A DNA stretch of 54,499 nucleotides, from contig URSX01000002.1 of NCBI GenBank assembly GCA_900550615.1, forward strand, positions 1 through 54,499, written 5' to 3'. The notes below the pieces were generated by a model. That model did not search any database. It was given only the letters and a program-made list of their open reading frames with translations, and was not told the origin of the DNA. This document shows positions 25,735-33,539 of this stretch, one piece after another; the first letter of the stretch is position 1; each line of letters starts with the position of its first letter. This DNA comes from an uncultured Eubacteriales bacterium (GTDB lineage: Bacteria; Bacillota; Clostridia; Oscillospirales; Oscillospiraceae). Both the position numbers and the translations under genes were made by a program.

Positions 25735-26748
25735 TTAAAGGGCGCTGCCGACCTTAGCCTTTTGGCTGACAAGCCAGGCGGTCATATCCCGTAAGGTCTC
25801 CTCAATCGGGCGCGGCCGATAGGCGAACCTCTCCGTTGCGGCAGCATGGGTAAACCGTCCGTTTGAACCAAGAACGGCAATAGAATATGGGGTGAAGAAA
25901 AGCGGCTTTTTTTCTTTCAGGCAACGGCGTTCAAAGAACGGAGCCGCAAGCCCTGCGATTTTTAACGGCAAACATATGGGGCGGTATATCCGCTTGGCAG
26001 CCTTTCCGACGATCTGCAGCATCCTGCGGATGGTGATGTAATGTCCGGACAGAATGTAACCCTTGCCCTGCTCGCCGCTTTCCGCGCAAGCCATGATCCC
26101 TTTTGCCACATCCCGTACATCTACAAAGTCATACCCGCCGCGCACGGCAAAGGGCAGTTTCCCGGTGAGAAAGGACTTTGCCATTGATGTAAAGCTTCCG
26201 CCGATCACATCACCGGGGCCGATGATCCCGGAGGGAAAAACAATGCTGACGTTAAGCCCTTGCCGTGCTGCACGAAAGACCATTTCCGTTGCAGCTGCTT
26301 TGCTTTTGGCATAATCGCCGTCTACAAGTCCCGGAGAAAACTCGCAATCCTCTGTAATGACGCAATTCTTCGGTTTTTCCGGTATGGCGTGTACAGAGCT
26401 GACATAGATCATCTTTCCTATGTGATGCTCCAAGCATTGCCGGACGACCTTACAGGTGCCGCCTATATTGACCTGATAGAGCTTTGAGCCGGATCTGGAG
26501 GCGACGGAGATGATGCCGGCACAGTGGATCACGCAGGTGTTGTTATCCGTGTCCGCAAAGAACTGCTCAAGCGAGTCATCATCGCATATATCGCCGATGA
26601 CCGTACGGACCTTTTCCGGGAGCAAAGCCACATAAGGGTCATCGTGCAGCACCAATGCGTCTACCCGTACATTGCGGCGCACCAGTTCCTCAACGATTGC
26701 CCGACCGAGAAAACCGGTGGCGCCGGTGATCAAATATCTGGTATACAT
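25735..26748 (-). CDS. NAD-dependent epimerase/dehydratase family protein
   Basis: This 337-aa extended short-chain dehydrogenase has GATGFLG (residues 9-15) for NAD(P) binding, the strand VIHCAG, and the YAKSK form of the YxxxK catalytic motif. It resembles 3-beta-HSD/dihydroflavonol-reductase-like enzymes of unknown substrate. The ATG at 26748 is used because AAAGGAGG lies about 9 nt upstream on the minus strand; the longer open frame is rejected. It is divergent from the TetR gene and shares overlapping promoters with it, which suggests that TetR controls it. Confidence 0.85.
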   Translation of the reverse strand: MYTRYLITGATGFLGRAIVEELVRRNVRVDALVLHDDPYVALLPEKVRTVIGDICDDDSLEQFFADTDNNTCVIHCAGIISVASRSGSKLYQVNIGGTCKVVRQCLEHHIGKMIYVSSVHAIPEKPKNCVITEDCEFSPGLVDGDYAKSKAAATEMVFRAARQGLNVSIVFPSGIIGPGDVIGGSFTSMAKSFLTGKLPFAVRGGYDFVDVRDVAKGIMACAESGEQGKGYILSGHYITIRRMLQIVGKAAKRIYRPICLPLKIAGLAAPFFERRCLKEKKPLFFTPYSIAVLGSNGRFTHAAATERFAYRPRPIEETLRDMTAWLVSQKAKVGSAL

Positions 26749-26781
26749 AGAGAAAACCTCCTTTGGATAACCGCACAGGTG

Positions 26782-26831
26782 TTGACTATCTTTCACGAGT
26801 ATAGTATACTGGATATAAACTATAAAAACAA
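26782..26831. promoter_or_regulatory. Overlapping divergent promoters with palindromic operator
   Basis: On the + strand TTGACT (26782-26787) and TATACT (26805-26810) are 17 nt apart and face the TetR gene. On the minus strand TTGTTT (26831-26826) and TATACT (26808-26803) are also 17 nt apart and face the epimerase. The two -10 boxes overlap inside the perfect palindrome AGTATAGTATACT (26798-26810), a natural place for a TetR dimer to block both directions. Confidence 0.7.
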
Positions 26832-26919
26832 TCGGCACTCACGGTCTAACTGAAAGAAAAACAACATCTTTCTCGCAAGTGTTGCCTAACTTTGTGAACT
26901 TTTTTCGGAGGAAATTTGA

Positions 26920-27489
26920 ATGGAAAAAATAGATGCCAGAAAACGCTATACACAGATGGTGCTTAAGCAGTCTTTACTGAAGCTGCTGAAAGAAAAACCG
27001 GTCAACAAGATCACCGTAAAAGAGGTGTGCGAGCTGTCACAGCTGAACCGGGCGACCTTCTACGCACATTACAGCGATTGCTTTGCATTGCTGGAGAGCA
27101 TCGAGAACGAGCTTATCGGGGCGTTTGAACGGTCCCTTCGTTACGTAAACTCATTTGATGTTACGGCTCTTATCGAAGCTATTTACGATATGATCGATCA
27201 GAATCGGGAGGCCTGCAGTGCTTTGATTATCGGAAATACAAGCTCAACGGTCCTCGAGCGAATGATCGCGCTCGCAAAGAAAGACAGTATCGCTTACTGG
27301 CAAAAGGAACTGCCTATGGCCCGGGATGCGGAGCTTGAAATGATGTATACCCATCTGTCCAACGGCATGATGCATGTTGTCGTGGAGGATTACGAGCGGT
27401 ATAGCAAAGAGGAGATCATTCGCTTTGTCAGCCGGGTGGTGAAGAACAGCCTTTCGCTGCTCAAAAAGCCCGCAGAGGCTTTTGCGTAA
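26920..27489 (+). CDS. TetR/AcrR family transcriptional regulator
   Basis: This 189-aa regulator has an N-terminal helix-turn-helix region (about 8-55; KITVKEVCELSQLNRATFYAH), including the YxHF-like end of the recognition helix. An all-helical C-terminal ligand domain of the TetR_C type follows. CGGAGGAAATTTGA precedes the ATG. It is divergent from the epimerase and just upstream of the DUF1003 gene, 33 nt apart, so all three may form one regulon. Ligand unknown. Confidence 0.85.
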   Translation: MEKIDARKRYTQMVLKQSLLKLLKEKPVNKITVKEVCELSQLNRATFYAHYSDCFALLESIENELIGAFERSLRYVNSFDVTALIEAIYDMIDQNREACSALIIGNTSSTVLERMIALAKKDSIAYWQKELPMARDAELEMMYTHLSNGMMHVVVEDYERYSKEEIIRFVSRVVKNSLSLLKKPAEAFA

Positions 27490-27522
27490 CGCGAAGAAGG
27501 ATCGGAGAGAGGAATAGCTATC

Positions 27523-28038
27523 ATGAAAGAAAACAGAAAACTGTTAAGAGAAGTCCTAAACGATATCCGCCGTGATATGACGGATGAAGAGGTATTGGAT
27601 CTGCTGGCGGACAGCAAGGTCTCGGTGCAGCCCGAAGGCGGAAAGGAAAAGTATACGCTGGGACAGCGTGCGGCGGATTCCATTGCAAAATTTGCCGGAA
27701 GCTGGGCATTTATTTTTTCCTTCAGCGGAGTTCTGATCCTGTGGATGGTCGTGAATGTTCTGCTGGCAGCCGGGGCGTTTGATCCGTATCCGTTTATCCT
27801 GCTGAATCTGGTCCTGTCTTGCGTGGCGGCCATCCAGGCACCGCTTATTATGATGAGTCAGAACCGTCAGGAGGAAAAGGATCGCCGCCGCGCCGAAAAT
27901 GATTATAAAGTCAACCTGAAGACCGAGATCATGATTGAGGATCTGTACGATAAGGTAAACGCCATTCTCGCCAAGCAGTCGGCGCTTGAACGGCAGATCC
28001 GGGAAGATCGCAAAGAAGAGGCGGAAGCGGACATATGA
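27523..28038 (+). CDS. DUF1003 membrane protein
   Basis: This 171-aa protein has two close membrane segments (about 62-80 and 90-110) separated by the conserved turn GAFDPYPFILLNLVLSC. The surrounding hydrophilic arms include a basic stretch after the second segment (QNRQEEKDRRRAENDYK). That pattern is DUF1003, a family of unknown function. A strong terminator follows directly, so it is the last gene of the TetR transcript. Confidence 0.85.
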   Translation: MKENRKLLREVLNDIRRDMTDEEVLDLLADSKVSVQPEGGKEKYTLGQRAADSIAKFAGSWAFIFSFSGVLILWMVVNVLLAAGAFDPYPFILLNLVLSCVAAIQAPLIMMSQNRQEEKDRRRAENDYKVNLKTEIMIEDLYDKVNAILAKQSALERQIREDRKEEAEADI

Positions 28039-28041
28039 TAT

Positions 28042-28070
28042 AAGGCGAGGGCTATCCGCCCTCGCCTTTT
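28042..28070 (+). terminator. Terminator after DUF1003 gene
   Basis: AAGGCGAGGGC (28042-28052) pairs perfectly with GCCCTCGCCTT (28058-28068) and is followed by TT. It also lies at the 3' end of the convergent TlpA-like gene. Confidence 0.85.
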
Positions 28071-28114
28071 CGGAAATATGTGTTATTGGCTCTGTGTCGG
28101 GTGATCGATACGCA

Positions 28115-29071
28115 TCAGCCCTTACTGTTTGCAATGGCCTGGTCGATCAGCTTTTGCAGCGTCTCAGCCTGTTTCTTGGCGGTTATCGCACCGACGATCG
28201 GTTCGCCTACGATGTTGCCGTTCTTGTCAACAACATAGGTCGTGGGATATGAGTACAGTCCGGAGGTGAATTTCCCGGCTTCGCTTTTTGCGTCGAACCA
28301 AATGTTTTGGTAGGATACGCCCTTCTTTGCCAGAATATCCTTTGCATCGCTTATCGCCGCCTTATCCCCGTCAAGAGTGAACGAGTTGATTCCGACTACC
28401 GCGCCGCCTTTTTCGGCAAGCTGTTTGTTTAGCGCTTCCAGGTCAGCAAGCTCACCCACGCAGGGATTGCAGGTGGTAAACCAGAAATTTACTACGGTAA
28501 CGGTGTTTCCCGCGAACAGTGTGCTGCTCTTCACTTCGTTTCCGTCAAGATCCTTACCGTCAAAGGCGGGGAATTTCATCGGATCCCCTTTTTCTGTCGG
28601 TTTGCCGTTCTCTGCCGGAACGCTCATATCGCCGTCGGATGGCTTTTTTCCGCAGCCGGGAAACTTTTGCTCAAGAACCGTCAGCTTTTTTTCAATCTCA
28701 CGGATCTGTTCGGCGCCCTCGTTAAGCAGCTTCAGCTCATCCGCCTTGAACTGATCCTTGGCGCCGTCAATCGTCTTCAGAAGGAAATCTCCGTAGTTTC
28801 CGCCGTCCTCGATCATCGCTTTATTGGCAGAGAGAAACACCTTCTCCCAAAGAGCACTGTTTTTGGAAAGAATGGCGTTTTCCTGCTCCATCAGTTTTTG
28901 ATGAAGCGCGGTTGCTTCGTCCTTCGTGCCGGGTTCCGTTGCCATAAGAGATGCAATTTCAGACTTTTTGTTTCCGTCATCTTTCTTGTTGTCCTTGCTT
29001 GTGCCGCAGGCAGCAAGGCTGAATATCAGCAGGAAGACGGTCAATGCGGTTAAAATTTTTGCTGTTTTCAT
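28115..29071 (-). CDS. TlpA-like thiol-disulfide lipoprotein with helical N-domain
   Basis: This 318-aa predicted lipoprotein has lipobox LAAC (C22). Residues about 40-135 form a helical region with the motif NSALWEKV (71-78). A thioredoxin-fold TlpA/redoxin domain follows (about 165-315) with the redox pair C201-N-P-C204 in FWFTTCNPC and a cis-proline strand (YSYPTTYVV). It would reduce or exchange disulfides outside the membrane. It is 5 nt downstream of the ferredoxin-type membrane protein on the same strand, so electrons from that protein could feed it; this is inference. Confidence 0.88.
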   Translation of the reverse strand: MKTAKILTALTVFLLIFSLAACGTSKDNKKDDGNKKSEIASLMATEPGTKDEATALHQKLMEQENAILSKNSALWEKVFLSANKAMIEDGGNYGDFLLKTIDGAKDQFKADELKLLNEGAEQIREIEKKLTVLEQKFPGCGKKPSDGDMSVPAENGKPTEKGDPMKFPAFDGKDLDGNEVKSSTLFAGNTVTVVNFWFTTCNPCVGELADLEALNKQLAEKGGAVVGINSFTLDGDKAAISDAKDILAKKGVSYQNIWFDAKSEAGKFTSGLYSYPTTYVVDKNGNIVGEPIVGAITAKKQAETLQKLIDQAIANSKG

Positions 29072-29076
29072 TGTGT

Positions 29077-30036
29077 TTACTCCTTTTCTGTATCAGATAT
29101 TTGTTTTGCTGATTCCGCCCTTTCGGCGGGACAATCACTTTCTTTTCCCTTGCCGAAGCCGTAGCGGAAGCTTATAGCCTTGGTGGGGCAGGCACGGATA
29201 CACATGCCGCAGCGGATGCATTCGGTGTGGTCGGGGGCTTTGGTTACATCCACATCCATTTTGCATGCCTTTGCACATTTTCCGCAGGAAACGCATTTGT
29301 GTTTATCAACTTTCATTCCGAAAAGCGATACCTTGTTCAGCAGCGCATAAAATGCGCCCAGCGGACACAGCCACTTGCAGAACGGGCGGTAGAAAAACAC
29401 ACTCAGCAGGATTACCGCGACCAGAATGCCGAGCTTCCACGAAAAGAGCGTACCGAGTGCGGCGCGTATGCCGGAATTGACGGCGGCGAGAGGTATCGCT
29501 CCCTCAAGTACTCCTTGCGGACAAAGGTATTTGCAGAAAAACGGATCACCCATACCGACATCGTTTGTGATAAGCATTGGCATCAAAACCACCATAAAAA
29601 GCAGAACGGCATATTTTATGTAGGTCAGCGGCTTCAGCTTTTTGGTGGAGATCTTTTTGGTCGGAATCTTGTGCAGCAGCTCCTGAAACCATCCGAAGGG
29701 ACACAGAAAACCGCAGATGAAGCGGCCGAGCAGCACACCGAGCAAAATGAGAAATCCTGTGATGTAGTAGGAAAAGCTGAATTTCGACGATCCCACCACT
29801 GCCTGAAACGAGCCGATCGGACAGGCCCCCGATGCCGCCGGGCAGGAATAACAATTGAGCCCCGGTACACAGACAGCCTTTCCTTTCCCTTGATAAATTC
29901 CGCCCTTCAAGAAATTGGGCAGATGAAGGTTGGTCAGCAGTGTTGCTCCTGCTTGGAACAGTCCACGAAAGTGTGAGAGAAACTGCGATACGCAGCCTTT
30001 TTTCTTCTTCGCATTTTTGTTATCCAATTCCCACAC
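29077..30036 (-). CDS. Polyferredoxin-type 4Fe-4S membrane protein (NapH/YccM-like)
   Basis: This 319-aa integral membrane protein has about five membrane segments. The NapH-like cysteine motifs CGFLCPFGWFQ and CKWLCPLGAFY lie between segments, and two 4Fe-4S ferredoxin motifs lie near the C-terminus (CVSCGKCAKACKMDV and CIRCGMCIRACP). Such proteins carry electrons across or along the membrane. The start is probably GTG at 30036 (or a TTG nine bases further in), overlapping the 51-aa gene upstream by 17 nt, so the two are coupled. The TlpA-like gene follows. Confidence 0.9.
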   Translation of the reverse strand: MWELDNKNAKKKKGCVSQFLSHFRGLFQAGATLLTNLHLPNFLKGGIYQGKGKAVCVPGLNCYSCPAASGACPIGSFQAVVGSSKFSFSYYITGFLILLGVLLGRFICGFLCPFGWFQELLHKIPTKKISTKKLKPLTYIKYAVLLFMVVLMPMLITNDVGMGDPFFCKYLCPQGVLEGAIPLAAVNSGIRAALGTLFSWKLGILVAVILLSVFFYRPFCKWLCPLGAFYALLNKVSLFGMKVDKHKCVSCGKCAKACKMDVDVTKAPDHTECIRCGMCIRACPTKAISFRYGFGKGKESDCPAERAESAKQISDTEKE

Positions 30037-30175
30037 ACTCCAAACACAGCCGTATTGCCTTGCTCAGCACGGTCTCTGCCTCTCCTCGCCATGCTCCGTA
30101 AAACAGCATCGCAGCACCGCAGATAAGCAGCGCAACCTGAAATGCGGCTTTTTTCGATCGAATCAATTCGGTCAC
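30020..30175 (-). CDS. 51-aa CXXC membrane microprotein (CD1871A-like)
   Basis: This short gene reads MTELIRSKKAAFQVALLICG and ends SKAIRLCLECVGIG. It has one membrane segment (about 11-28), a FYGAWRGE turn, and a CLEC redox-type motif at the C-terminus. It resembles the small CD1871A-type CXXC proteins that precede NapH-like ferredoxin genes in Clostridia. The start is GTG at 30175 with AAAGGG just before it. It overlaps the next gene and is easily missed because of its size. Confidence 0.75.
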   Translation of the reverse strand: MTELIRSKKAAFQVALLICGAAMLFYGAWRGEAETVLSKAIRLCLECVGIG

Positions 30176-30221
30176 CCCTTTCTTTTGTGCTCCCATTGTA
30201 GCAAAGAGGATATAAAATCCC

Positions 30222-30269
30222 TGTTAAAAACGAAAACTTAACAAAAATCTTATTTCCGTGTGGTATAAT
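30222..30269 (+). promoter_or_regulatory. Inverted repeat and -10 box before the first response regulator
   Basis: TGTTAA (30222-30227) and TTAACA (30238-30243) form an inverted repeat, and TATAAT lies at 30264-30269. OmpR-type regulators often bind repeats of this kind, so autoregulation of the regulator gene, and possibly of the divergent redox genes, is plausible. Confidence 0.5.
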
Positions 30270-30309
30270 TAAGTCGAAAAATTGGAGAAACAACGTAAGG
30301 AGATTTCCT

Positions 30310-30987
30310 ATGCATATTTTGGTGGTTGAAGATGAACGCGCGTTATGTGAGACGATCGTTCGCAGTCTCAGACGGCTCGCTTACAGCGTGGATTTTTGCT
30401 ATGACGGAAACAAAGCAATCGAACTGCTCGGTGTGGAGCGATACGATCTTGCTTTACTGGATCTAAATCTGCCGGGGGCGGATGGGATGACGGTGCTCAG
30501 AACGCTGCGTCAAACCGACAGAGATACAAAGGTGCTGATTCTTTCGGCACGCAGTGAGGTCGCTGACAAGGTGGAGGGGCTGGATGCCGGAGCCAATGAT
30601 TATTTGGCAAAGCCTTTTCATTTAGAGGAGTTGGAAGCAAGGATACGCAGTCTTACCCGTCGTCAGTTTACACAGAATGATGTGGTTCTTATCTGCGGTG
30701 AGCTATCCTTTGACACTAAGACCCGTATCGCCGCCGCTGGCGGACAGGAGCTGTCACTTACCCGAAAAGAAATCGGGATACTTGAATACCTGCTGCTCAA
30801 TCAGGGGCGACCCGTCAGTCAGGAAGAGCTACTTGACCATGTGTGGGACAACAGCGTGGATACTTTCAGCAATTCGATTCGGGTACATATTTCCGCATTG
30901 CGGAAGAAGCTGCGTGCCGCACTTGGTTTCGACCCTGTCCGCAACCGAATCGGGGAAGGGTATGTTATGGAGGAAGAGAAATTGTGA
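30310..30987 (+). CDS. OmpR-family response regulator (first pair)
   Basis: This 225-aa regulator has a receiver domain with phospho-acceptor D51 and conserved K in LAKPFH, and a winged-helix DNA-binding domain (about 125-222; LTRKEIGILEYLLLN, FSNSIRVHISALRKKL). Its gene overlaps the histidine kinase start by 4 nt (GTGA). It is divergent from the redox genes, which are likely targets. Confidence 0.93.
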   Translation: MHILVVEDERALCETIVRSLRRLAYSVDFCYDGNKAIELLGVERYDLALLDLNLPGADGMTVLRTLRQTDRDTKVLILSARSEVADKVEGLDAGANDYLAKPFHLEELEARIRSLTRRQFTQNDVVLICGELSFDTKTRIAAAGGQELSLTRKEIGILEYLLLNQGRPVSQEELLDHVWDNSVDTFSNSIRVHISALRKKLRAALGFDPVRNRIGEGYVMEEEKL

Positions 30988-32126
30988 AAAAGCTGTCCTT
31001 GCAATGGCGGATCACCATAATGACGGTACTTCTTATCGGAGCAACCTGTGTTTTTATGAATGTTCTGATCGGATATTCCGGCAGGCATTATATGGATTCC
31101 ATAGGCTCTTATATTACGGGCTACGGGGATACGGACAGGGGAGAACCTGAGTATTTTGATCCCGAGCAAAAGAAGCTCGACGAGGAATTGACCATTGTTG
31201 TACACGGGGCGCAGGAATCATTTATCACCACTAACTGGTATATCACGGCAGCAGTTACGACCCTCGGCGGTGTGCTTGCGTACTTTTTAAGCGGACACGC
31301 GCTGAAGCCTCTGCGCACTTTTGCTTCTCAAGTGGAAAAGGTTCAGCTGAACAATCTGACAGATATGAAGATCAGCGAAGACGTTCTGCCGGAGTTCCGG
31401 CAGTTCAGCCGGTCGTTCAATCAGATGCTTGAACGTCTTGACGAAGGCTTTACCGCGCAGCGGCAGTTTACGGGGAATGCCGCTCATGAGCTGCGCACGC
31501 CGCTTTCGCTGATGCAGGCACAGCTTGAACTGTTTTCCGCAGAGCATCCCGAGGTATTGCCGGAAACGGCGGATTTTCTGCGCCTGCTGCGCGAGCAGAC
31601 CGAACGTATGACGCAAATGACGAAGACGCTGCTTGAAATGAGTGAGCTCAAGACGGTGCCCTGCACTGACCGTATTGAATTAGCTCCTATGGCTGAGGAG
31701 ATCCTTGCCGACCTTGCTCCGCTTGCGGATAGAAACGGCATAATCCTTGAAAGTGAAGGCGACGGAGTTATGATCGGCAGTGACACACTGATTTATCGTA
31801 TGCTCTTTAATCTGACCGAAAATTCTATACGCTACAATCGCCCGAACGGGATGGTGCGTATTATGATTACCGATGAAAAAAATCGGTTAGTCATTCGTGT
31901 CACAGATACCGGCTGCGGCATACCGGAGAAATACAGAGAAAGCATTTTTCAACCCTTTTTCAGGGTGGATAAATCCAGAAGCAGAGAAAACGGCGGCGTG
32001 GGATTGGGACTTTCGTTGGTGTGGGAGATCGTCGCACTGCACGGCGGTGAGATCCGGGTCGAGGAAAGCTCGGAAAGGGGGACGACTATCGCGGTGAAGC
32101 TCCCGACGGATATGAAAACAAAGTAG
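30984..32126 (+). CDS. Sensor histidine kinase (first pair)
   Basis: This 380-aa membrane kinase has two membrane segments (about 10-31 and 86-103) bounding a short external sensor of about 55 residues. A HAMP-like linker follows, then H168 in NAAHELRTPLSLM, and an ATPase domain with GCGIPEKYRESIFQPF and GGVGLGLSLV. The start is GTG at 30984 with GGAGGAAG upstream, overlapping the regulator stop. The small external domain suggests sensing through a partner, for example the secreted protein encoded next. Confidence 0.92.
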   Translation: MKKLSLQWRITIMTVLLIGATCVFMNVLIGYSGRHYMDSIGSYITGYGDTDRGEPEYFDPEQKKLDEELTIVVHGAQESFITTNWYITAAVTTLGGVLAYFLSGHALKPLRTFASQVEKVQLNNLTDMKISEDVLPEFRQFSRSFNQMLERLDEGFTAQRQFTGNAAHELRTPLSLMQAQLELFSAEHPEVLPETADFLRLLREQTERMTQMTKTLLEMSELKTVPCTDRIELAPMAEEILADLAPLADRNGIILESEGDGVMIGSDTLIYRMLFNLTENSIRYNRPNGMVRIMITDEKNRLVIRVTDTGCGIPEKYRESIFQPFFRVDKSRSRENGGVGLGLSLVWEIVALHGGEIRVEESSERGTTIAVKLPTDMKTK

Positions 32127-32292
32127 CGGAGGCTATTGATGAAAATAGTGACCGTTATCGGCATACACGACTTTTGATTCTTACAGCTTTGTGACAATCT
32201 TCAAGCGTTTTTGCGGTGAATGTACTGCTTCGTTTTGCTATACTTTTGTTGCGGGAAGGAAAACCGCAAATAAAATCAAAGGAGTACTTACC

Positions 32293-32778
32293 ATGAAAAG
32301 CAAGAAAACCGTATTTGCCGCAGTTCTCGCTCTCGTACTTGCGCTGAGTATTGTTACTGTTTCTGCAACTGCTGCTTCGGCAAATGTGAAGAAGCCGGGA
32401 GAACCCGTGAATGATCCATGCATGGCCGCTGCAGAGGTTTCCGGCGAATGTGTCGGACAGCCGCTTGAAGGCTTTGTTAAAAATCTGAGTTTTCTGAGCG
32501 AACAGGAGAAATCGGCTCTGCTTGCAGACCTTGCCGAGATCGAAAAGTATGAGAATCAGATCAACGAACTCTACTCCCGCATGACCGACGAAAACGCAGA
32601 GCGGCCCTACGCAGAAATCGACACCCTTGATGAAAAACTCGCGGCGGTTCTCGAAAGAAACTCAGAGCTTTGGGAGCGCGTCAACGATGAGTATGATGAA
32701 AAAATCGCAGCAAACGAGCCGGATATGGCTTTTGTACTGAGCGATAACGACCTTGCGGTCTGCGAAAAGATCAAATAA
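32293..32778 (+). CDS. Secreted helical protein sharing a motif with the TlpA-like protein
   Basis: This 161-aa protein has a signal peptide (about 1-30, cleavage near ASA-NV) and then a helical, acidic domain with C43, C53 and C157. The stretch NSELWERV (123-130) parallels NSALWEKV in the TlpA-like lipoprotein of this element, and both follow long charged helices. The shared module and the position between two two-component systems suggest an extracellular partner of the redox module or a signal for one of the kinases. I do not recognise the family. AAAGGAGTA precedes the ATG at 32293. Confidence 0.65.
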   Translation: MKSKKTVFAAVLALVLALSIVTVSATAASANVKKPGEPVNDPCMAAAEVSGECVGQPLEGFVKNLSFLSEQEKSALLADLAEIEKYENQINELYSRMTDENAERPYAEIDTLDEKLAAVLERNSELWERVNDEYDEKIAANEPDMAFVLSDNDLAVCEKIK

Positions 32779-32792
32779 ACCACACGCACAGA

Positions 32793-32817
32793 GCCGTGTC
32801 CGGACGGCACGGCTCTG
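32793..32817 (+). terminator. Hairpin between secreted protein and second regulator
   Basis: CAGAGCCGTG pairs with CACGGCTCTG over 10 bp around a 9-nt loop. No T run follows, so it may only reduce readthrough into the second two-component pair. Confidence 0.5.
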
Positions 32818-32837
32818 TATCGGTTTGGGGGGGCAGC

Positions 32838-33539
32838 ATGAAACGGCTTATCTATATTGCGGAGGATGAAAAAAATATTAGAGAAACCCTTCGGAGGTTC
32901 CTTGAGAATGACGGGTATGAGGTGTGTGCTTTTGAAACGGGTGACGCACTTTTAGGCGCGTTTTTTAAAAGACGCTCCGATCTTGTTATTTTGGATATCA
33001 TGATGCCCGGGACCGATGGACTTACCTGTTGCCGCCTCATCCGTGAAAAGGACAACGTTCCGATCATTCTTCTGACGGCAAAGGATACCGAATACGACTA
33101 CGTCAACGGTATTATGCAAGGCGGTGACGACTATCTGACCAAGCCGTTTCGCCCGACGGTCCTCCTGATGCGCGTTAGATCTCTTCTTCGCCGTGTGGAG
33201 ATGGAGCGAGGCGGGGATCCGACGGACAGGGATATCACCGTCGGAGATCTGCGCTTTTCGGGTGATGAGAAGCAGCTTTTCTGCAGAGAAAAGCCCCTTG
33301 CGCTTTCCCCGAACGAGATGAAGATGCTCCTCTTTCTGATGCGTGGCGAGGGCAAGGCCTTTTCGCGCGATGAGCTGCTCACCCACATCTGGGGATACAA
33401 TGGCGAGGTGGAGACCAGAGTGACCGATGAAACGCTGCGCCGCATACGCAGCAAGCTCTCCTCGGCAGACAGCAGGGTGCAGATCGAGACGGTCTGGGGC
33501 TACGGCTATCGCCTGCGATCGGACGGAGGCGGGAAATGA
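32838..33539 (+). CDS. OmpR-family response regulator (second pair)
   Basis: This 233-aa regulator has D53 as phospho-acceptor in LVILDIMMPG and K in LTKPFRP. Its winged-helix domain (about 130-230) contains LSPNEMKMLLFLM and ends VWGYGYRL. The ATG at 32838 is used (GGGGGG upstream); the longer frame has no ribosome site. It overlaps the next kinase gene by 4 nt (ATGA). Confidence 0.92.
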   Translation: MKRLIYIAEDEKNIRETLRRFLENDGYEVCAFETGDALLGAFFKRRSDLVILDIMMPGTDGLTCCRLIREKDNVPIILLTAKDTEYDYVNGIMQGGDDYLTKPFRPTVLLMRVRSLLRRVEMERGGDPTDRDITVGDLRFSGDEKQLFCREKPLALSPNEMKMLLFLMRGEGKAFSRDELLTHIWGYNGEVETRVTDETLRRIRSKLSSADSRVQIETVWGYGYRLRSDGGGK

